Assembly (NCBI GenBank): GCA_024639405.1
Contig: JAHEIL010000048.1
Location: 1 to 64,000, forward strand
DNA from: Crocinitomicaceae bacterium
GTDB lineage: Bacteria > Bacteroidota > Bacteroidia > Flavobacteriales_D > Crocinitomicaceae
DNA: 64,000 bases
Reading direction: 5' to 3'
The first letter of the stretch is position 1; every line of letters begins with the position of its first letter. The notes beneath the pieces are model-generated. The model ran no database searches. It had not been told where the DNA came from and saw only the letters and a program-made list of their open reading frames with translations. Below are positions 53,906-63,324 of the stretch, piece by piece. Position numbers and translations under genes: made by a program.

Positions 53906-55603
53906 ATGCTGCGTTTATTCCTATTTCTAGCTATTTCCTTTTGTATAAATGAAGCAAACAGTCAATCTCCTGTTTATCTTAACTTTAGAACGAAAGATTA
54001 TATAAAGGTTACGAAAAAGGTTCCTGCAACAGTCTCAAGTAACAAAGAAGCACTTGATTTTTTAAAGAATTTACAACTTGAAGCCATAAAAAAAGGGTAT
54101 TTAGGAGCTTCAGTGGATTCATTAAAGTATCAACAAGATACACTTTTTGTTTCATTTGATATTGGGGAACGTTATTCTTATCTACAACTCAACGCGCCAA
54201 CAGAAACGATTGATTTCATAAAGAAAAACAGCCATCTTTCTGAAAAAATATTAGCAAAATCTAGCTTAAACCCAACCGAAATTAGTCGCTTAATTAAGAC
54301 CATTCTACTTTCATTCAATTCAAGTGGTTACCCTTTTGCTAAATGTTATCTTGAAAATTTATCAGAGACAAATCAATTACTGACAGCAGATTTAAGCATT
54401 CAAAAAGGAGATTTATATCAACTTTCAGAGATTCATGTGAAGGGAGATTCAGCAATTTCGACATCATTTATTAGCACATTAATTGACCTTAAAATCGGTG
54501 AACTTTACGATGAATCTAAATTAGCTGAAATTTCAAAAAAAATTGCACAATTGAATTATTTGAAAGAAATAAAACCCTTTGAGTTGTTATTTACAGACCA
54601 TGGTTTTGAAATTTATTTTTATTTAAAATCTGTTCCATTATCTTCCTTAAATGGAATTGTTGGACTTCAACAAAACGATCAAAATAAGTCGGTTAGTTTT
54701 ACTGGAGAACTTGATTTAAAACTTTTAAACACACTAAAAAGAGGTGAACAAATCAATTTAAATTGGAGAAGTATCCAAGCTCAAACCCAAAACTTAAAAG
54801 CATCGATCAATTACCCCTTTCTATTTAAAAGTAGATTTGGTGTGGATGGTCAATTTCAATTGTACAAAAGAGATACTACATTTTTAGAGCTTAAAACAAC
54901 TGTAGGAATTCAATACGCTTTGAATAGTGGTAGTTTATTTTCTGTGTTTTATCAAAATTCCAATTCATCTCGTTTAGGAGGAAGCAGTAACAATCCTCTT
55001 TTTACCAATCTTTCTTCCGTCAACACCAACGCTTACGGAATCAGTTATAGCAATCGTTCAATTGATTACCTTCCCAATCCAACTAAAGGAAGAAATATCC
55101 AAACTTCCATCGCAATTGGAAATCGAATCGCTCAAAATAGTGACACAAGTAAAACCTTACAAAACACAACGATTAAAGGAATGATTAAACTTGAATTCTA
55201 TTTTCCAATAAGCGCTAGAAATATATTTCACCTTTCCACAAAAACGGATTTTTACCTTGCTCCAATCATTTATCAAAATGAAGTTTTTAGGTTTGGTGGG
55301 CAAACATCTTTAAGAGGATTCAATGAAGAAGAATTGTATGGAACGACCACATCAATTGTATCGCTGGAATATCGATTTCTATTAGATAAGAACTCTAATT
55401 TATTTGCTTTTTACGACCAAGCATTTATGGAGAACAATGCTGTGAAATACTACAAAGATGCTCCTTTTGGATTTGGTGCTGGTTTATCTTTTGGGACAAA
55501 AATTGGGGTGTTTTCTATTTCTTATGCCTTGGGAAAACAATTTTCAAATCCTGTTTTGTTGAGTAATGGAAAAGTGCATTTTGGCTACATTGCCTATTTT
55601 TAA
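53906..55603 (+). CDS. BamA/TamA-family outer membrane protein (POTRA plus barrel)
   Basis: Signal peptide; POTRA-like YQLSEIHVKGDSAISTSFISTLIDLKIGELYDESKL; C-terminal FRFGGQTSLRGFNEEELYG and GFGAGLSFGTKIGVFSISYALGKQ. Confidence 0.85.
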   Translation: MLRLFLFLAISFCINEANSQSPVYLNFRTKDYIKVTKKVPATVSSNKEALDFLKNLQLEAIKKGYLGASVDSLKYQQDTLFVSFDIGERYSYLQLNAPTETIDFIKKNSHLSEKILAKSSLNPTEISRLIKTILLSFNSSGYPFAKCYLENLSETNQLLTADLSIQKGDLYQLSEIHVKGDSAISTSFISTLIDLKIGELYDESKLAEISKKIAQLNYLKEIKPFELLFTDHGFEIYFYLKSVPLSSLNGIVGLQQNDQNKSVSFTGELDLKLLNTLKRGEQINLNWRSIQAQTQNLKASINYPFLFKSRFGVDGQFQLYKRDTTFLELKTTVGIQYALNSGSLFSVFYQNSNSSRLGGSSNNPLFTNLSSVNTNAYGISYSNRSIDYLPNPTKGRNIQTSIAIGNRIAQNSDTSKTLQNTTIKGMIKLEFYFPISARNIFHLSTKTDFYLAPIIYQNEVFRFGGQTSLRGFNEEELYGTTTSIVSLEYRFLLDKNSNLFAFYDQAFMENNAVKYYKDAPFGFGAGLSFGTKIGVFSISYALGKQFSNPVLLSNGKVHFGYIAYF

Positions 55604-56370
55604 TGCTTGTTTTTAGTTTGCATCATTACACGAATATCTTTCATAAATTCAGATGCATAAACAAAATTTTCAATTTCTTTATTTTCGGTTTTAATAATTG
55701 AATTACGATCGCCTTCCCACCAATTCTGACCTTTGTAAATAAACAAGATGTTTTCTCCAATCTCTATCACACTATTCATATCATGTGTAATGACAATTGT
55801 TGTCATATTGTATTCGTAAGTAATTTCTTTAATCAAACTATCAATTACAATTGACGTTAATGGATCTAAACCAGAATTTGGTTCATCGCAAAACAAATAC
55901 TTTGGCTTCATAGCTATTGCACGTGCAATTCCGATTCTTTTTTGCATTCCTCCACTACATTCAGAAGGTAAAAGATGATTGTTTCCAGCTAAATTAACCC
56001 TGTCCAAACAAAAATCGACTCTTTTTTGCATTTCTCCTTTTGTCATATTTGTAAGCATCGACAATGGGAAAGACACATTTTCTTCTACTGTCATTGAATC
56101 AAACAAAGCAGATCCTTGGAACAACATTCCAATTTCCTTTCTAATTTCAGTGCGCTCCAAACGGTTCATCTTAGAAAAATCGCGACCATCAAACAAAATT
56201 TGCCCTTTGTCAATCTCGTGTAAACCAATGATACATTTGGCTAAAACAGATTTTCCATGACCTGATTGACCAATAACAAGGTTTACTTTGCCTTTTTCAA
56301 AATGTGCATTGATGTTTTGCAACACTTGCTTTGAACCAAACGATTTGGACACATTCACCACTTCTATCAT
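55600..56370 (-). CDS. ABC transporter ATP-binding protein, MlaF-like
   Basis: NLVIGQSGHGKSVLAKCIIGL; SECSGGMQKRIGIARAIAMKPKYLFCDEPNSGLDPLTS. Confidence 0.92.
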   Translation of the reverse strand: MIEVVNVSKSFGSKQVLQNINAHFEKGKVNLVIGQSGHGKSVLAKCIIGLHEIDKGQILFDGRDFSKMNRLERTEIRKEIGMLFQGSALFDSMTVEENVSFPLSMLTNMTKGEMQKRVDFCLDRVNLAGNNHLLPSECSGGMQKRIGIARAIAMKPKYLFCDEPNSGLDPLTSIVIDSLIKEITYEYNMTTIVITHDMNSVIEIGENILFIYKGQNWWEGDRNSIIKTENKEIENFVYASEFMKDIRVMMQTKNKH

Positions 56371-57107
56371 AACAACATCAATTGCGTTAATATGAAATTG
56401 GCAATCAAAATAGCAATACTACTGCTAACAACAGACTTAGTTGATGCTTTTCCAACATCCAATGCTCCACCTTTCGTATAGTAGCCATAAAATGAAGAAA
56501 TCGAAACAATTAAAAAACCAAATACTACCGTTTTCGTCAATGCATAAAACACATTGTAAACATTAAAATAGTAGCGAATACCTAAGATATAAGTTTCAGA
56601 AGTCAATAATCCAGATGCTGTTAATGCAATCCAACCACCTATCATGCTCAGAGCCATTGAAAAGATTATTAAAACTGGGAAAAATAAAATAGCAGCAATA
56701 ATTTTTGGAAGAACTAAGAAATTCAAAGAATTTACACCCATGATTTCCAAGGCATCAATTTGTTCAGTAACACGCATTGTTCCAATTTCTGATGCAACAT
56801 TTGACCCAACCTTTCCAGCTAATATCAATGAAATAATAGTTGGAGAGAACTCTAAAACGGTAGAGTTTTGTGTAATAAAACCAATGGTATAATCCGGCAT
56901 GATTGGACTATCGATGTTGGAAGCAGTTTGCAATGCAATAACAGCACCCATAAAAACTGACATCAACGCAACAATTGGTAATGAATCAATTCCAATGCCT
57001 TCGATTTCAGTAAAAACGCGTTTACGAAATATTTTGAACTTCTCTGGTCGTGAAAAAACAACATAGAGCATCAACATGTATTTGCCAATATTTGAAATAA
57101 CTTTCAT
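56367..57107 (-). CDS. MlaE-like ABC transporter permease
   Basis: IDSLPIVALMSVFMGAVIALQTA; GTMRVTEQIDALEIMGVNSLNFLVLPKIIA. Confidence 0.93.
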   Translation of the reverse strand: MKVISNIGKYMLMLYVVFSRPEKFKIFRKRVFTEIEGIGIDSLPIVALMSVFMGAVIALQTASNIDSPIMPDYTIGFITQNSTVLEFSPTIISLILAGKVGSNVASEIGTMRVTEQIDALEIMGVNSLNFLVLPKIIAAILFFPVLIIFSMALSMIGGWIALTASGLLTSETYILGIRYYFNVYNVFYALTKTVVFGFLIVSISSFYGYYTKGGALDVGKASTKSVVSSSIAILIANFILTQLMLL

Positions 57108-57199
57108 GCTTCACAAAGTTAAATTTAATTTCTTTGATTCACATTTTATTGCTGAAAACTTTATTAAAAATAATCAACTTAAAAATTTAAATTTACGCT

Positions 57200-57853
57200 A
57201 TGAAAGTAGCAGCAATCAAGCGAAAAGAATTGGTTATTGAAGGGTTTAAAAAATACCTTCCAGAAGCTTTCGTTTTGTATGTTGTTGAAATATTTCTGAC
57301 GGCAAATGTGAAATTTAAAATTGTCAACGGAAGAAAAACAAAATTAGGAGATTTTAGAGCTGGCATAAATGGAGAAAAACATCAGATTAGTGTTAATGGC
57401 GATATGAATTCGTATTCCTTTCTAATAACTACCTTACATGAATTTGCGCATTTACAAACATTTAACACTTATCAAAACCGAGTAGCTCCTCATGGTGAAG
57501 AATGGAAAAATGCCTATAGAAAATTATTAATTCCAATTGTAAATAGCGAACATTTACCCGAAGACATTCGGAAAGCATTGGTCAATTCTTTGATTAACAC
57601 AAAAGCATCATCTTGCACAGACCATCAACTTTCTCGGGTATTAAATTCATATAACAAACCCATCGAAGGTGTAGAAATTTTAGAACGATTGCCAAAAAAT
57701 TCTACCTTTGTATTGAATGGTCGTGAATTTATTAAAGGACCATTGCGACGCAAACGTTTTATTTGCGAAGATGTTAAAACAAAAAAATCATATTTGGTCA
57801 ATGCGTTGGCAAATGTATACCCAAAAGAACTTATAGAAAATGAAGAAAAATAA
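57200..57853 (+). CDS. SprT-like zinc metallopeptidase domain protein
   Basis: TTLHEFAHLQTF (HExxH) with later APHGEEWKNAYRKLL. Confidence 0.85.
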   Translation: MKVAAIKRKELVIEGFKKYLPEAFVLYVVEIFLTANVKFKIVNGRKTKLGDFRAGINGEKHQISVNGDMNSYSFLITTLHEFAHLQTFNTYQNRVAPHGEEWKNAYRKLLIPIVNSEHLPEDIRKALVNSLINTKASSCTDHQLSRVLNSYNKPIEGVEILERLPKNSTFVLNGREFIKGPLRRKRFICEDVKTKKSYLVNALANVYPKELIENEEK

Positions 57854-58910
57854 TTATTGCGTAATCATGGCAGGCGGTGTTGGTAGTCGTTTTTGGCCAA
57901 TGTCAACTCCTGAAAAACCAAAACAATTTTTAGATGTATTGGGCATAGGAAAATCATTGATTCAAATGACTTATGAACGCTTGCTTCAAATTGCACCGAG
58001 TGAGAACATTTATGTTTTAACCAACACTGCATATGCTGAGCTTGTAAAAGAACAATTACCTGCTTTAACATACGATCAAATTTTAACGGAGCCTAGAAGA
58101 AAAAATACAGCTCCTTGTATAGCGTATGCTGCAGCGAAAATCATGGCTAAAAACGGTGATGCCACTATGATTATTTCACCGGCAGACCATTTAATAATCA
58201 AAGAACAACGCTTTTCTGAAATCGTTCATGCTGCAATCGATCAAGCAAACAAAGGTGAACGTTTGGTAACATTAGGTATTTTACCATCTCGTCCAGATAC
58301 AGGATATGGATACATTGAAGTTGCTACTAAAATTGAAGCTGGAGCAGCAACAGAAGTTTTACAATTTAGAGAAAAACCAGATTTAAAGACAGCACAATCA
58401 TTTTTAGACAGTGGGAATTTCTACTGGAATTCAGGATTGTTCGTTTGGAAAGCAGCTACCATTTTATCTTCACTAAAAAAATTCCAACCTGCACTACATG
58501 GTTTATTTGCAGGTGATTTAAGTCAATACAACACTTCGGAAGAACAACATAAAGTTAACCATTGTTTTGAAGTTTGTGAAGATATTTCAATTGATTTTGC
58601 TGTAATGGAACATGCTAAGAACACTGATGTTGTGTTGGCTGATTTTGATTGGAGCGACTTAGGAACATGGGGGAGTTTAAGTGAGCATTTAAAGACAGAT
58701 GCCAACAATAATTCTGTGATTGGTCAAAATGCATTTTTATTTAATTCTAAAAATTGTCAGATCAATGTGCCTAATGACAAATTGGTTTTGATAGATGGAT
58801 TAGAAGATTACATCGTTGTAGAATCTGACAACATGTTGATGATTCTTAAAAATGAAAATGAACAAGAATTAAAAAATTATTTGAAGCACATCGACGAGAA
58901 TAAAGCATAA
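57840..58910 (+). CDS. manC: Mannose-1-phosphate guanylyltransferase
   Basis: CVIMAGGVGSRFWPMSTPEKPKQFLDV; EPRRKNTAPCIAYAA; FREKPD. Confidence 0.92.
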   Translation: MKKNNYCVIMAGGVGSRFWPMSTPEKPKQFLDVLGIGKSLIQMTYERLLQIAPSENIYVLTNTAYAELVKEQLPALTYDQILTEPRRKNTAPCIAYAAAKIMAKNGDATMIISPADHLIIKEQRFSEIVHAAIDQANKGERLVTLGILPSRPDTGYGYIEVATKIEAGAATEVLQFREKPDLKTAQSFLDSGNFYWNSGLFVWKAATILSSLKKFQPALHGLFAGDLSQYNTSEEQHKVNHCFEVCEDISIDFAVMEHAKNTDVVLADFDWSDLGTWGSLSEHLKTDANNNSVIGQNAFLFNSKNCQINVPNDKLVLIDGLEDYIVVESDNMLMILKNENEQELKNYLKHIDENKA

Positions 58911-58942
58911 AAAAAACGGGGTGAATTTACCCCGTTTATTTT
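58911..58942. terminator. Bidirectional terminator between convergent genes
   Basis: AAAAAACGGGGT-GAATT-TACCCCGTTTATTTTT. Confidence 0.82.
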
Positions 58943-59683
58943 TCAATTTTTCGCAGCTTCTTTTTTCGCTTCACTTCTTTTCCAGTCGCGGTACAAATCA
59001 AAATAACCTTTTGTTTCTACTACAATTACACCGCCCATCGTATCTCCATACTTGGCAGGAATTCCTCCAGTATAAATCATCATATTTGCGATTGAACAAC
59101 TTGGAACGTTAAATACTTGTGTACTTTTCATACCGTCCAACATGTAAATCATATCACCTTTTCGAGCACCACGGAACATTAGATCACCATTTTCATCGAC
59201 TTTTACCTCAGAAGACATGGATGTTGCTAAACTTTTAATGTCAAATTTTGCTGCACTGTGCGCAATTTCTTCTGAAGTAATTTTTTTTACGGGAAGAAAA
59301 CCATACTCTAATTTTACACGATCATTGTTTTGTGCATAAACAGTAATTGCTTTGAATTCCTTTTCTTTAGAAAAAAGAATCGTACCTGCATTACAAATTC
59401 CATCCATTGGAACATTCACTTCGATGCGGTTACTTATAGTGTCTTTTCTGTATTTAACCATTAATTCATAAGTCCCAGAGGGAATCGCACTGATTCTAAA
59501 ACGACCATCAACATCTGTAATTGCTTGGTACTTCTTATCAACGTCTTGTACAAATGCTTCTGCACCATAAATGATTTCCTTGGTATTTTTATCGATTACT
59601 GTTCCGATAATTTCTCCTTGAGCCTGTTGACCGAATGTTGAAAAACCTACCAACATACAACCGATTGTGATCCATTTTTTCAT
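58943..59683 (-). CDS. Carboxypeptidase-regulatory-like plus TonB plug-like protein lacking a barrel
   Basis: GEIIGTVIDKNTKEIIYGAEAFVQDVDKKYQAITDVDGRFRISAIPSGTYEL; plug-like MFRGARKGDMIYMLDGMK...MMIYTGGIPAKYGDTMGGVIVVETK. Confidence 0.82.
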   Translation of the reverse strand: MKKWITIGCMLVGFSTFGQQAQGEIIGTVIDKNTKEIIYGAEAFVQDVDKKYQAITDVDGRFRISAIPSGTYELMVKYRKDTISNRIEVNVPMDGICNAGTILFSKEKEFKAITVYAQNNDRVKLEYGFLPVKKITSEEIAHSAAKFDIKSLATSMSSEVKVDENGDLMFRGARKGDMIYMLDGMKSTQVFNVPSCSIANMMIYTGGIPAKYGDTMGGVIVVETKGYFDLYRDWKRSEAKKEAAKN

Positions 59684-59733
59684 GACTAATTGATTTAAAT
59701 TTTAAGTAAGATGAAAAAAGAAAAAAATTCCAT

Positions 59734-59763
59734 AAAAAAAGGCTCACAAATGTGAACCTTTTT
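59734..59763. terminator. Terminator after fabD
   Basis: AAAAAGG(C)TCAC-AAAT-GTGA(A)CCTTTTT. Confidence 0.7.
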
Positions 59764-59780
59764 CATTATTAATGATTTTA

Positions 59781-60665
59781 TTAAGCTATTTCAGCGCTTG
59801 AACACGGAAAAGCTCTGTCCACTTTTTTAAACAAACCTTGCAACACTTTACCTGGCCCAACTTCTATCACTTCAGAAGCGCCATCTGCAATCATTTGTTG
59901 CATGATTTGCGTCCAACGAACAGGTGCAGTTAACTGTGCTACTAAATTTCGTTGAATTTCTGCAGGATCTGTCGTTCCTTTAGCGGTAACATTTTGGTAA
60001 ACAGGACAAGTAGGCTCATTGAACGTAGTTGCTTCAATAGCAGCAGCTAATTCTTCTCTTGCAGGCTCCATTAAAGGAGAATGGAATGCTCCACCAACTT
60101 GTAAAAGCAATGCTCTTTTTGCTCCAGCTTCTGTAAGTGCTTCGCACGCTTTTTCAACTGCTGGAATTGCACCTGAAATCACTAATTGACCTGGACAATT
60201 ATAATTTGCAGCAACAACAACACCTTCAATTTTAGCACAAATCTCTTCCACTATTGCATCTTCCAATCCTAAAATCGCAGCCATTGTTGATGGTTGAATT
60301 TCACACGCTTTTTGCATGGCCAAAGCTCGTTTGTATACCAATCTTAATCCATCTTCAAAATTCAATGTTTTATTAGCTACTAAAGCAGAAAATTCACCTA
60401 AAGAGTGTCCTGCCACCATATCAGGCGCAAAAGAATCACCTAAACAAGCAGCTAAAATTGTAGAATGTATGAAAATTGCAGGTTGCGTAACTTTCGTTTC
60501 TTTTAATTCCTCATCTGTTCCTTCGAACATGATTTTTGTAATGTCAAAACCAACAATTTCATTGGCTTTATGAAATAATTCTCTCGCTAATTCAGATTGA
60601 TCGTAAAGATCTTTTCCCATACCTGAAAATTGAGCTCCTTGACCTGGAAAAACGTATGCTTTCAT
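59781..60665 (-). CDS. fabD: Malonyl-CoA:ACP transacylase
   Basis: MKAYVFPGQGAQFSGMGKDLY; VAGHSLGEFSALVA. Confidence 0.96.
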   Translation of the reverse strand: MKAYVFPGQGAQFSGMGKDLYDQSELARELFHKANEIVGFDITKIMFEGTDEELKETKVTQPAIFIHSTILAACLGDSFAPDMVAGHSLGEFSALVANKTLNFEDGLRLVYKRALAMQKACEIQPSTMAAILGLEDAIVEEICAKIEGVVVAANYNCPGQLVISGAIPAVEKACEALTEAGAKRALLLQVGGAFHSPLMEPAREELAAAIEATTFNEPTCPVYQNVTAKGTTDPAEIQRNLVAQLTAPVRWTQIMQQMIADGASEVIEVGPGKVLQGLFKKVDRAFPCSSAEIA

Positions 60666-60686
60666 AATAGTAATTTAAATTTTAAA

Positions 60687-60716
60687 CAAAAGTAATGAAA
60701 CAAACTTAGTAAACAA
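60687..60716 (-). promoter_or_regulatory. Candidate fabD promoter
   Basis: Minus strand TTG-N19-TACTTTTG. Confidence 0.65.
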
Positions 60717-60742
60717 AAAAGGGCCGGAAAAACCGACCCTTT
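60715..60742. terminator. Terminator after the T9SS type-A gene
   Basis: AAAGGG(C)CGG-AAAAA-CCG(A)CCCTTT. Confidence 0.7.
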
Positions 60743-60765
60743 CAATGTATTAAAAACACTTCGTA

Positions 60766-62616
60766 TTATTTACGAACGTTCAATTTTTTAGTAGCGATTG
60801 CTCCATCAACATTGATTGAAACTGTGTACATTCCATTTGCAAATTCTTGCGCTGGAATAACAACATTTTGAGCACCGTTAACATTTGCTAAAGCTGAAGT
60901 ATAAACAACTTTACCTGCTAAATCAGTAACTTGAATCGCAACTGAAGATGCATTTTTCACATCAAATGCAACTGTTGCTTCTGCAGAAGCAGGGTTTGGG
61001 TATACAGATAAACCAAAAGTTGAAGCTAATTCATTAATACCTGTTTGATCACCCATTTTCAAACGAATTGCAAAACTATTACCATTTGTATATGATGTTG
61101 CAACACCAGCATCACTCAATGTGTTAACCATTGCAGCAAAATTAGGCTGAGGAATAGTAATATCATCTAAAACTCGAACTGGTGTTGAACCTGAATTTCC
61201 TGTTTTAACTACTGCATAATATGCACCAGCTGGTAATGAAATAGGTTGAGGGAAAGCGATACCAACTTTACCTGCTGTAATATCTGCTGCTGTAACAAAT
61301 TGAGTTAAAGCTTCAGCTGAATTACCATTGTTATCAACTACTGGCACAACTGCATCTGCGAAGAACGTTGCTGTATCAACAATAGATATAGTCAATTCAC
61401 TTCCAGCTACAGATGAACTAGCCAAACCGATTTCAAAGCCAGAAATTAAATTGTTTGTAGCTTTTAAAGAATAATAATTTGCTAAGTATGTATCTTGTGG
61501 ATTACCAAAAGACTCAGAACCAAAACTATTAACTGCAAGATTTTCTGTTGGGTGAACACCAATTCCATCTTGAGAATACAAGTTATTTGTTACAGCAAAA
61601 TTTCTTTTAACAACGTTATTTGCTGCTTCTGTACCTCCTGTTAAATCTAATGCAGAAACTGCAGTATAGATTCCATTATATTGTCCAATACTTAAAGAAG
61701 GTGTTTGTGTACTTGTATAAACTGCAGTATCACCTGACAAAATTGTTCCAATAGTAAAAGGTACATTAAATGAACCAAAGTTAGCAACAACACCTACATT
61801 TGTTTGTGTATTTACACCAAAGTTGATTACTTGACCACCAACATCATAACTCGCATCTAATTGATCGATTGGTGTTCTACCATACTCAATTCCTTCATTG
61901 TTAGTACCAACAAAAACTGGTCCGTTGTTAATGATATCATTCAATGGTTGATCAATAATTTTAATATCATCAATCATCCAAGCATAATCCCAAGAACCTT
62001 TGTAGTTAAAACGCAATTTAACGTTTGCTTGACCACCCGCAGCAGATGAAATGTTTACAGACATTTTTTCTTCAAAAGCGACAGATACTGGTCTTCCAGC
62101 GTTAACTTCAAAGTCAGTCCAAGTTGTACCTCCATTTGTACTAATTTGAACAAATGATTGTGTCGTTTGCCAAATTCTGATACGTTGATTAAATTCTAAA
62201 ACAACATTTGGGTGACCTGTTAAATTGATTGTATTTGCAAATGTGATACTCGCATCTTGAGTTCCTCCATCAGCACCTACTGCATCTGAATCGAATAATG
62301 CATATCCATTTTCATTCGATACAGTAATCGCTGTTTCTTTCCAGCTTCCAGTATTGTAACCCATAGTGTTGTTAGCTGCATTCGTGATTACCCAGTTTTG
62401 AGCGTCATTTGTTGCATTCGTAATTGCCCACTCTGATGGAGTTGAGAAATCATTTGTCCAAACAACAGCTTTTGTAGAAGCTTGTTCATGACTTACAGGT
62501 TTAGCTGATTTTTCAACAGCACCTAAAACTTTCATTTTACTTTCTGAGATGTTTCTTTGAGCTTTAACTCCAAAAACACTCAAAGCTGCAAAACTTAATA
62601 AGTATATTTTTTTCAT
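60766..62616 (-). CDS. T9SS type A sorting domain secreted protein
   Basis: Signal peptide; C-terminus LSVYPNPASAEATVAFDVKNASSVAIQVTDLAGKVVYTS...GMYTVSINVDGAIATKKLNVRK. Confidence 0.92.
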   Translation of the reverse strand: MKKIYLLSFAALSVFGVKAQRNISESKMKVLGAVEKSAKPVSHEQASTKAVVWTNDFSTPSEWAITNATNDAQNWVITNAANNTMGYNTGSWKETAITVSNENGYALFDSDAVGADGGTQDASITFANTINLTGHPNVVLEFNQRIRIWQTTQSFVQISTNGGTTWTDFEVNAGRPVSVAFEEKMSVNISSAAGGQANVKLRFNYKGSWDYAWMIDDIKIIDQPLNDIINNGPVFVGTNNEGIEYGRTPIDQLDASYDVGGQVINFGVNTQTNVGVVANFGSFNVPFTIGTILSGDTAVYTSTQTPSLSIGQYNGIYTAVSALDLTGGTEAANNVVKRNFAVTNNLYSQDGIGVHPTENLAVNSFGSESFGNPQDTYLANYYSLKATNNLISGFEIGLASSSVAGSELTISIVDTATFFADAVVPVVDNNGNSAEALTQFVTAADITAGKVGIAFPQPISLPAGAYYAVVKTGNSGSTPVRVLDDITIPQPNFAAMVNTLSDAGVATSYTNGNSFAIRLKMGDQTGINELASTFGLSVYPNPASAEATVAFDVKNASSVAIQVTDLAGKVVYTSALANVNGAQNVVIPAQEFANGMYTVSINVDGAIATKKLNVRK

Positions 62617-62995
62617 ATCTAATAGTTTTTAATTGGGGTAAAAATAATAAAATTTCAATAACCACCTACTTTTAATTAAAAAAATTATAATTGTATAAAT
62701 TGATTTTTTTAATACAGTAAGTTGTTATAAAAACAAGTATAATATGTTGAATAAATTTTTTATTATCAAACCAAAAACGAGTAAATTAATTGTTATTTGA
62801 ATTTGTTAAGCTAAGACTAAGACTTAAATATAGATCATTATAGAATTGAGTAATGACCTAAAATACTATTGGCAATAACAATTTTAGAAGACGATTGGAA
62901 TTTATTTGAAAAGAAAAATCCCAAACACAAAGTGAATGGGATTAATCAATACGAAAGGTGGAAGCCAATTCGTATGTTTTTAATGTTTTAAAACT

Positions 62996-63026
62996 AAAAA
63001 GAGTCTCTGAGATTCAGAGACTCTTT
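62996..63026. terminator. Terminator downstream of the tRNA pair
   Basis: AAAAAGAGTCTCTGA-GAT-TCAGAGACTCTTT. Confidence 0.85.
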
Positions 63027-63028
63027 AG

Positions 63029-63112
63029 TACTCGGAGCGGGACTTGAACCCGCACGCCCATACAGGCACAGGATTTTAAGTCCGGCGTGTCTACCAATTC
63101 CACCATCCGAGC
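63029..63112 (-). tRNA. tRNA-Leu (anticodon TAA)
   Basis: Minus strand GCTCGGATGGTGGAATTGGTAGACACGCCGGACTTAAAATCC...GGGTTCAAGTCCCGCTCCGAGTA; anticodon loop CTTAAAA. Confidence 0.93.
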
Positions 63113-63119
63113 GGACTTG

Positions 63120-63192
63120 AGCGGGAGACGAGATTCGAACTCGCGACCCCAACCTTGGCAAGGTTGTGCTCTACCAACTGAGCTACTCTCGC
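63120..63192 (-). tRNA. tRNA-Gly (anticodon GCC)
   Basis: Minus strand GCGAGAGTAGCTCAGTTGGTAGAGCACAACCTTGCCAAGGTTGGGGTCGCGAGTTCGAATCTCGTCTCCCGCT. Confidence 0.93.
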
Positions 63193-63262
63193 AATATTTC
63201 AATTCATTACTGAATCCAGAAACAAAAAATTGAAAACCGATGTTTTCGTTTGTTACGGGCGA

Positions 63263-63292
63263 CAAATGTATAAAGTTTTTCTAAAAAGACAA
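63263..63292 (-). promoter_or_regulatory. Promoter of the tRNA-Gly/tRNA-Leu unit
   Basis: Minus strand TTG-N19-TACATTTG. Confidence 0.7.
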
Positions 63293-63324
63293 TACACTTT
63301 GTTGGTTTTTTTTAATTTATTTTT

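Noticed and set aside
63014-63265. 83-aa minus-strand ORF
   Set aside because: It is a translation through tRNA-Gly and tRNA-Leu (SSSVGRAQPCQGWGREFESR and MVELVDTPDLKS patterns are classic tRNA artefacts)
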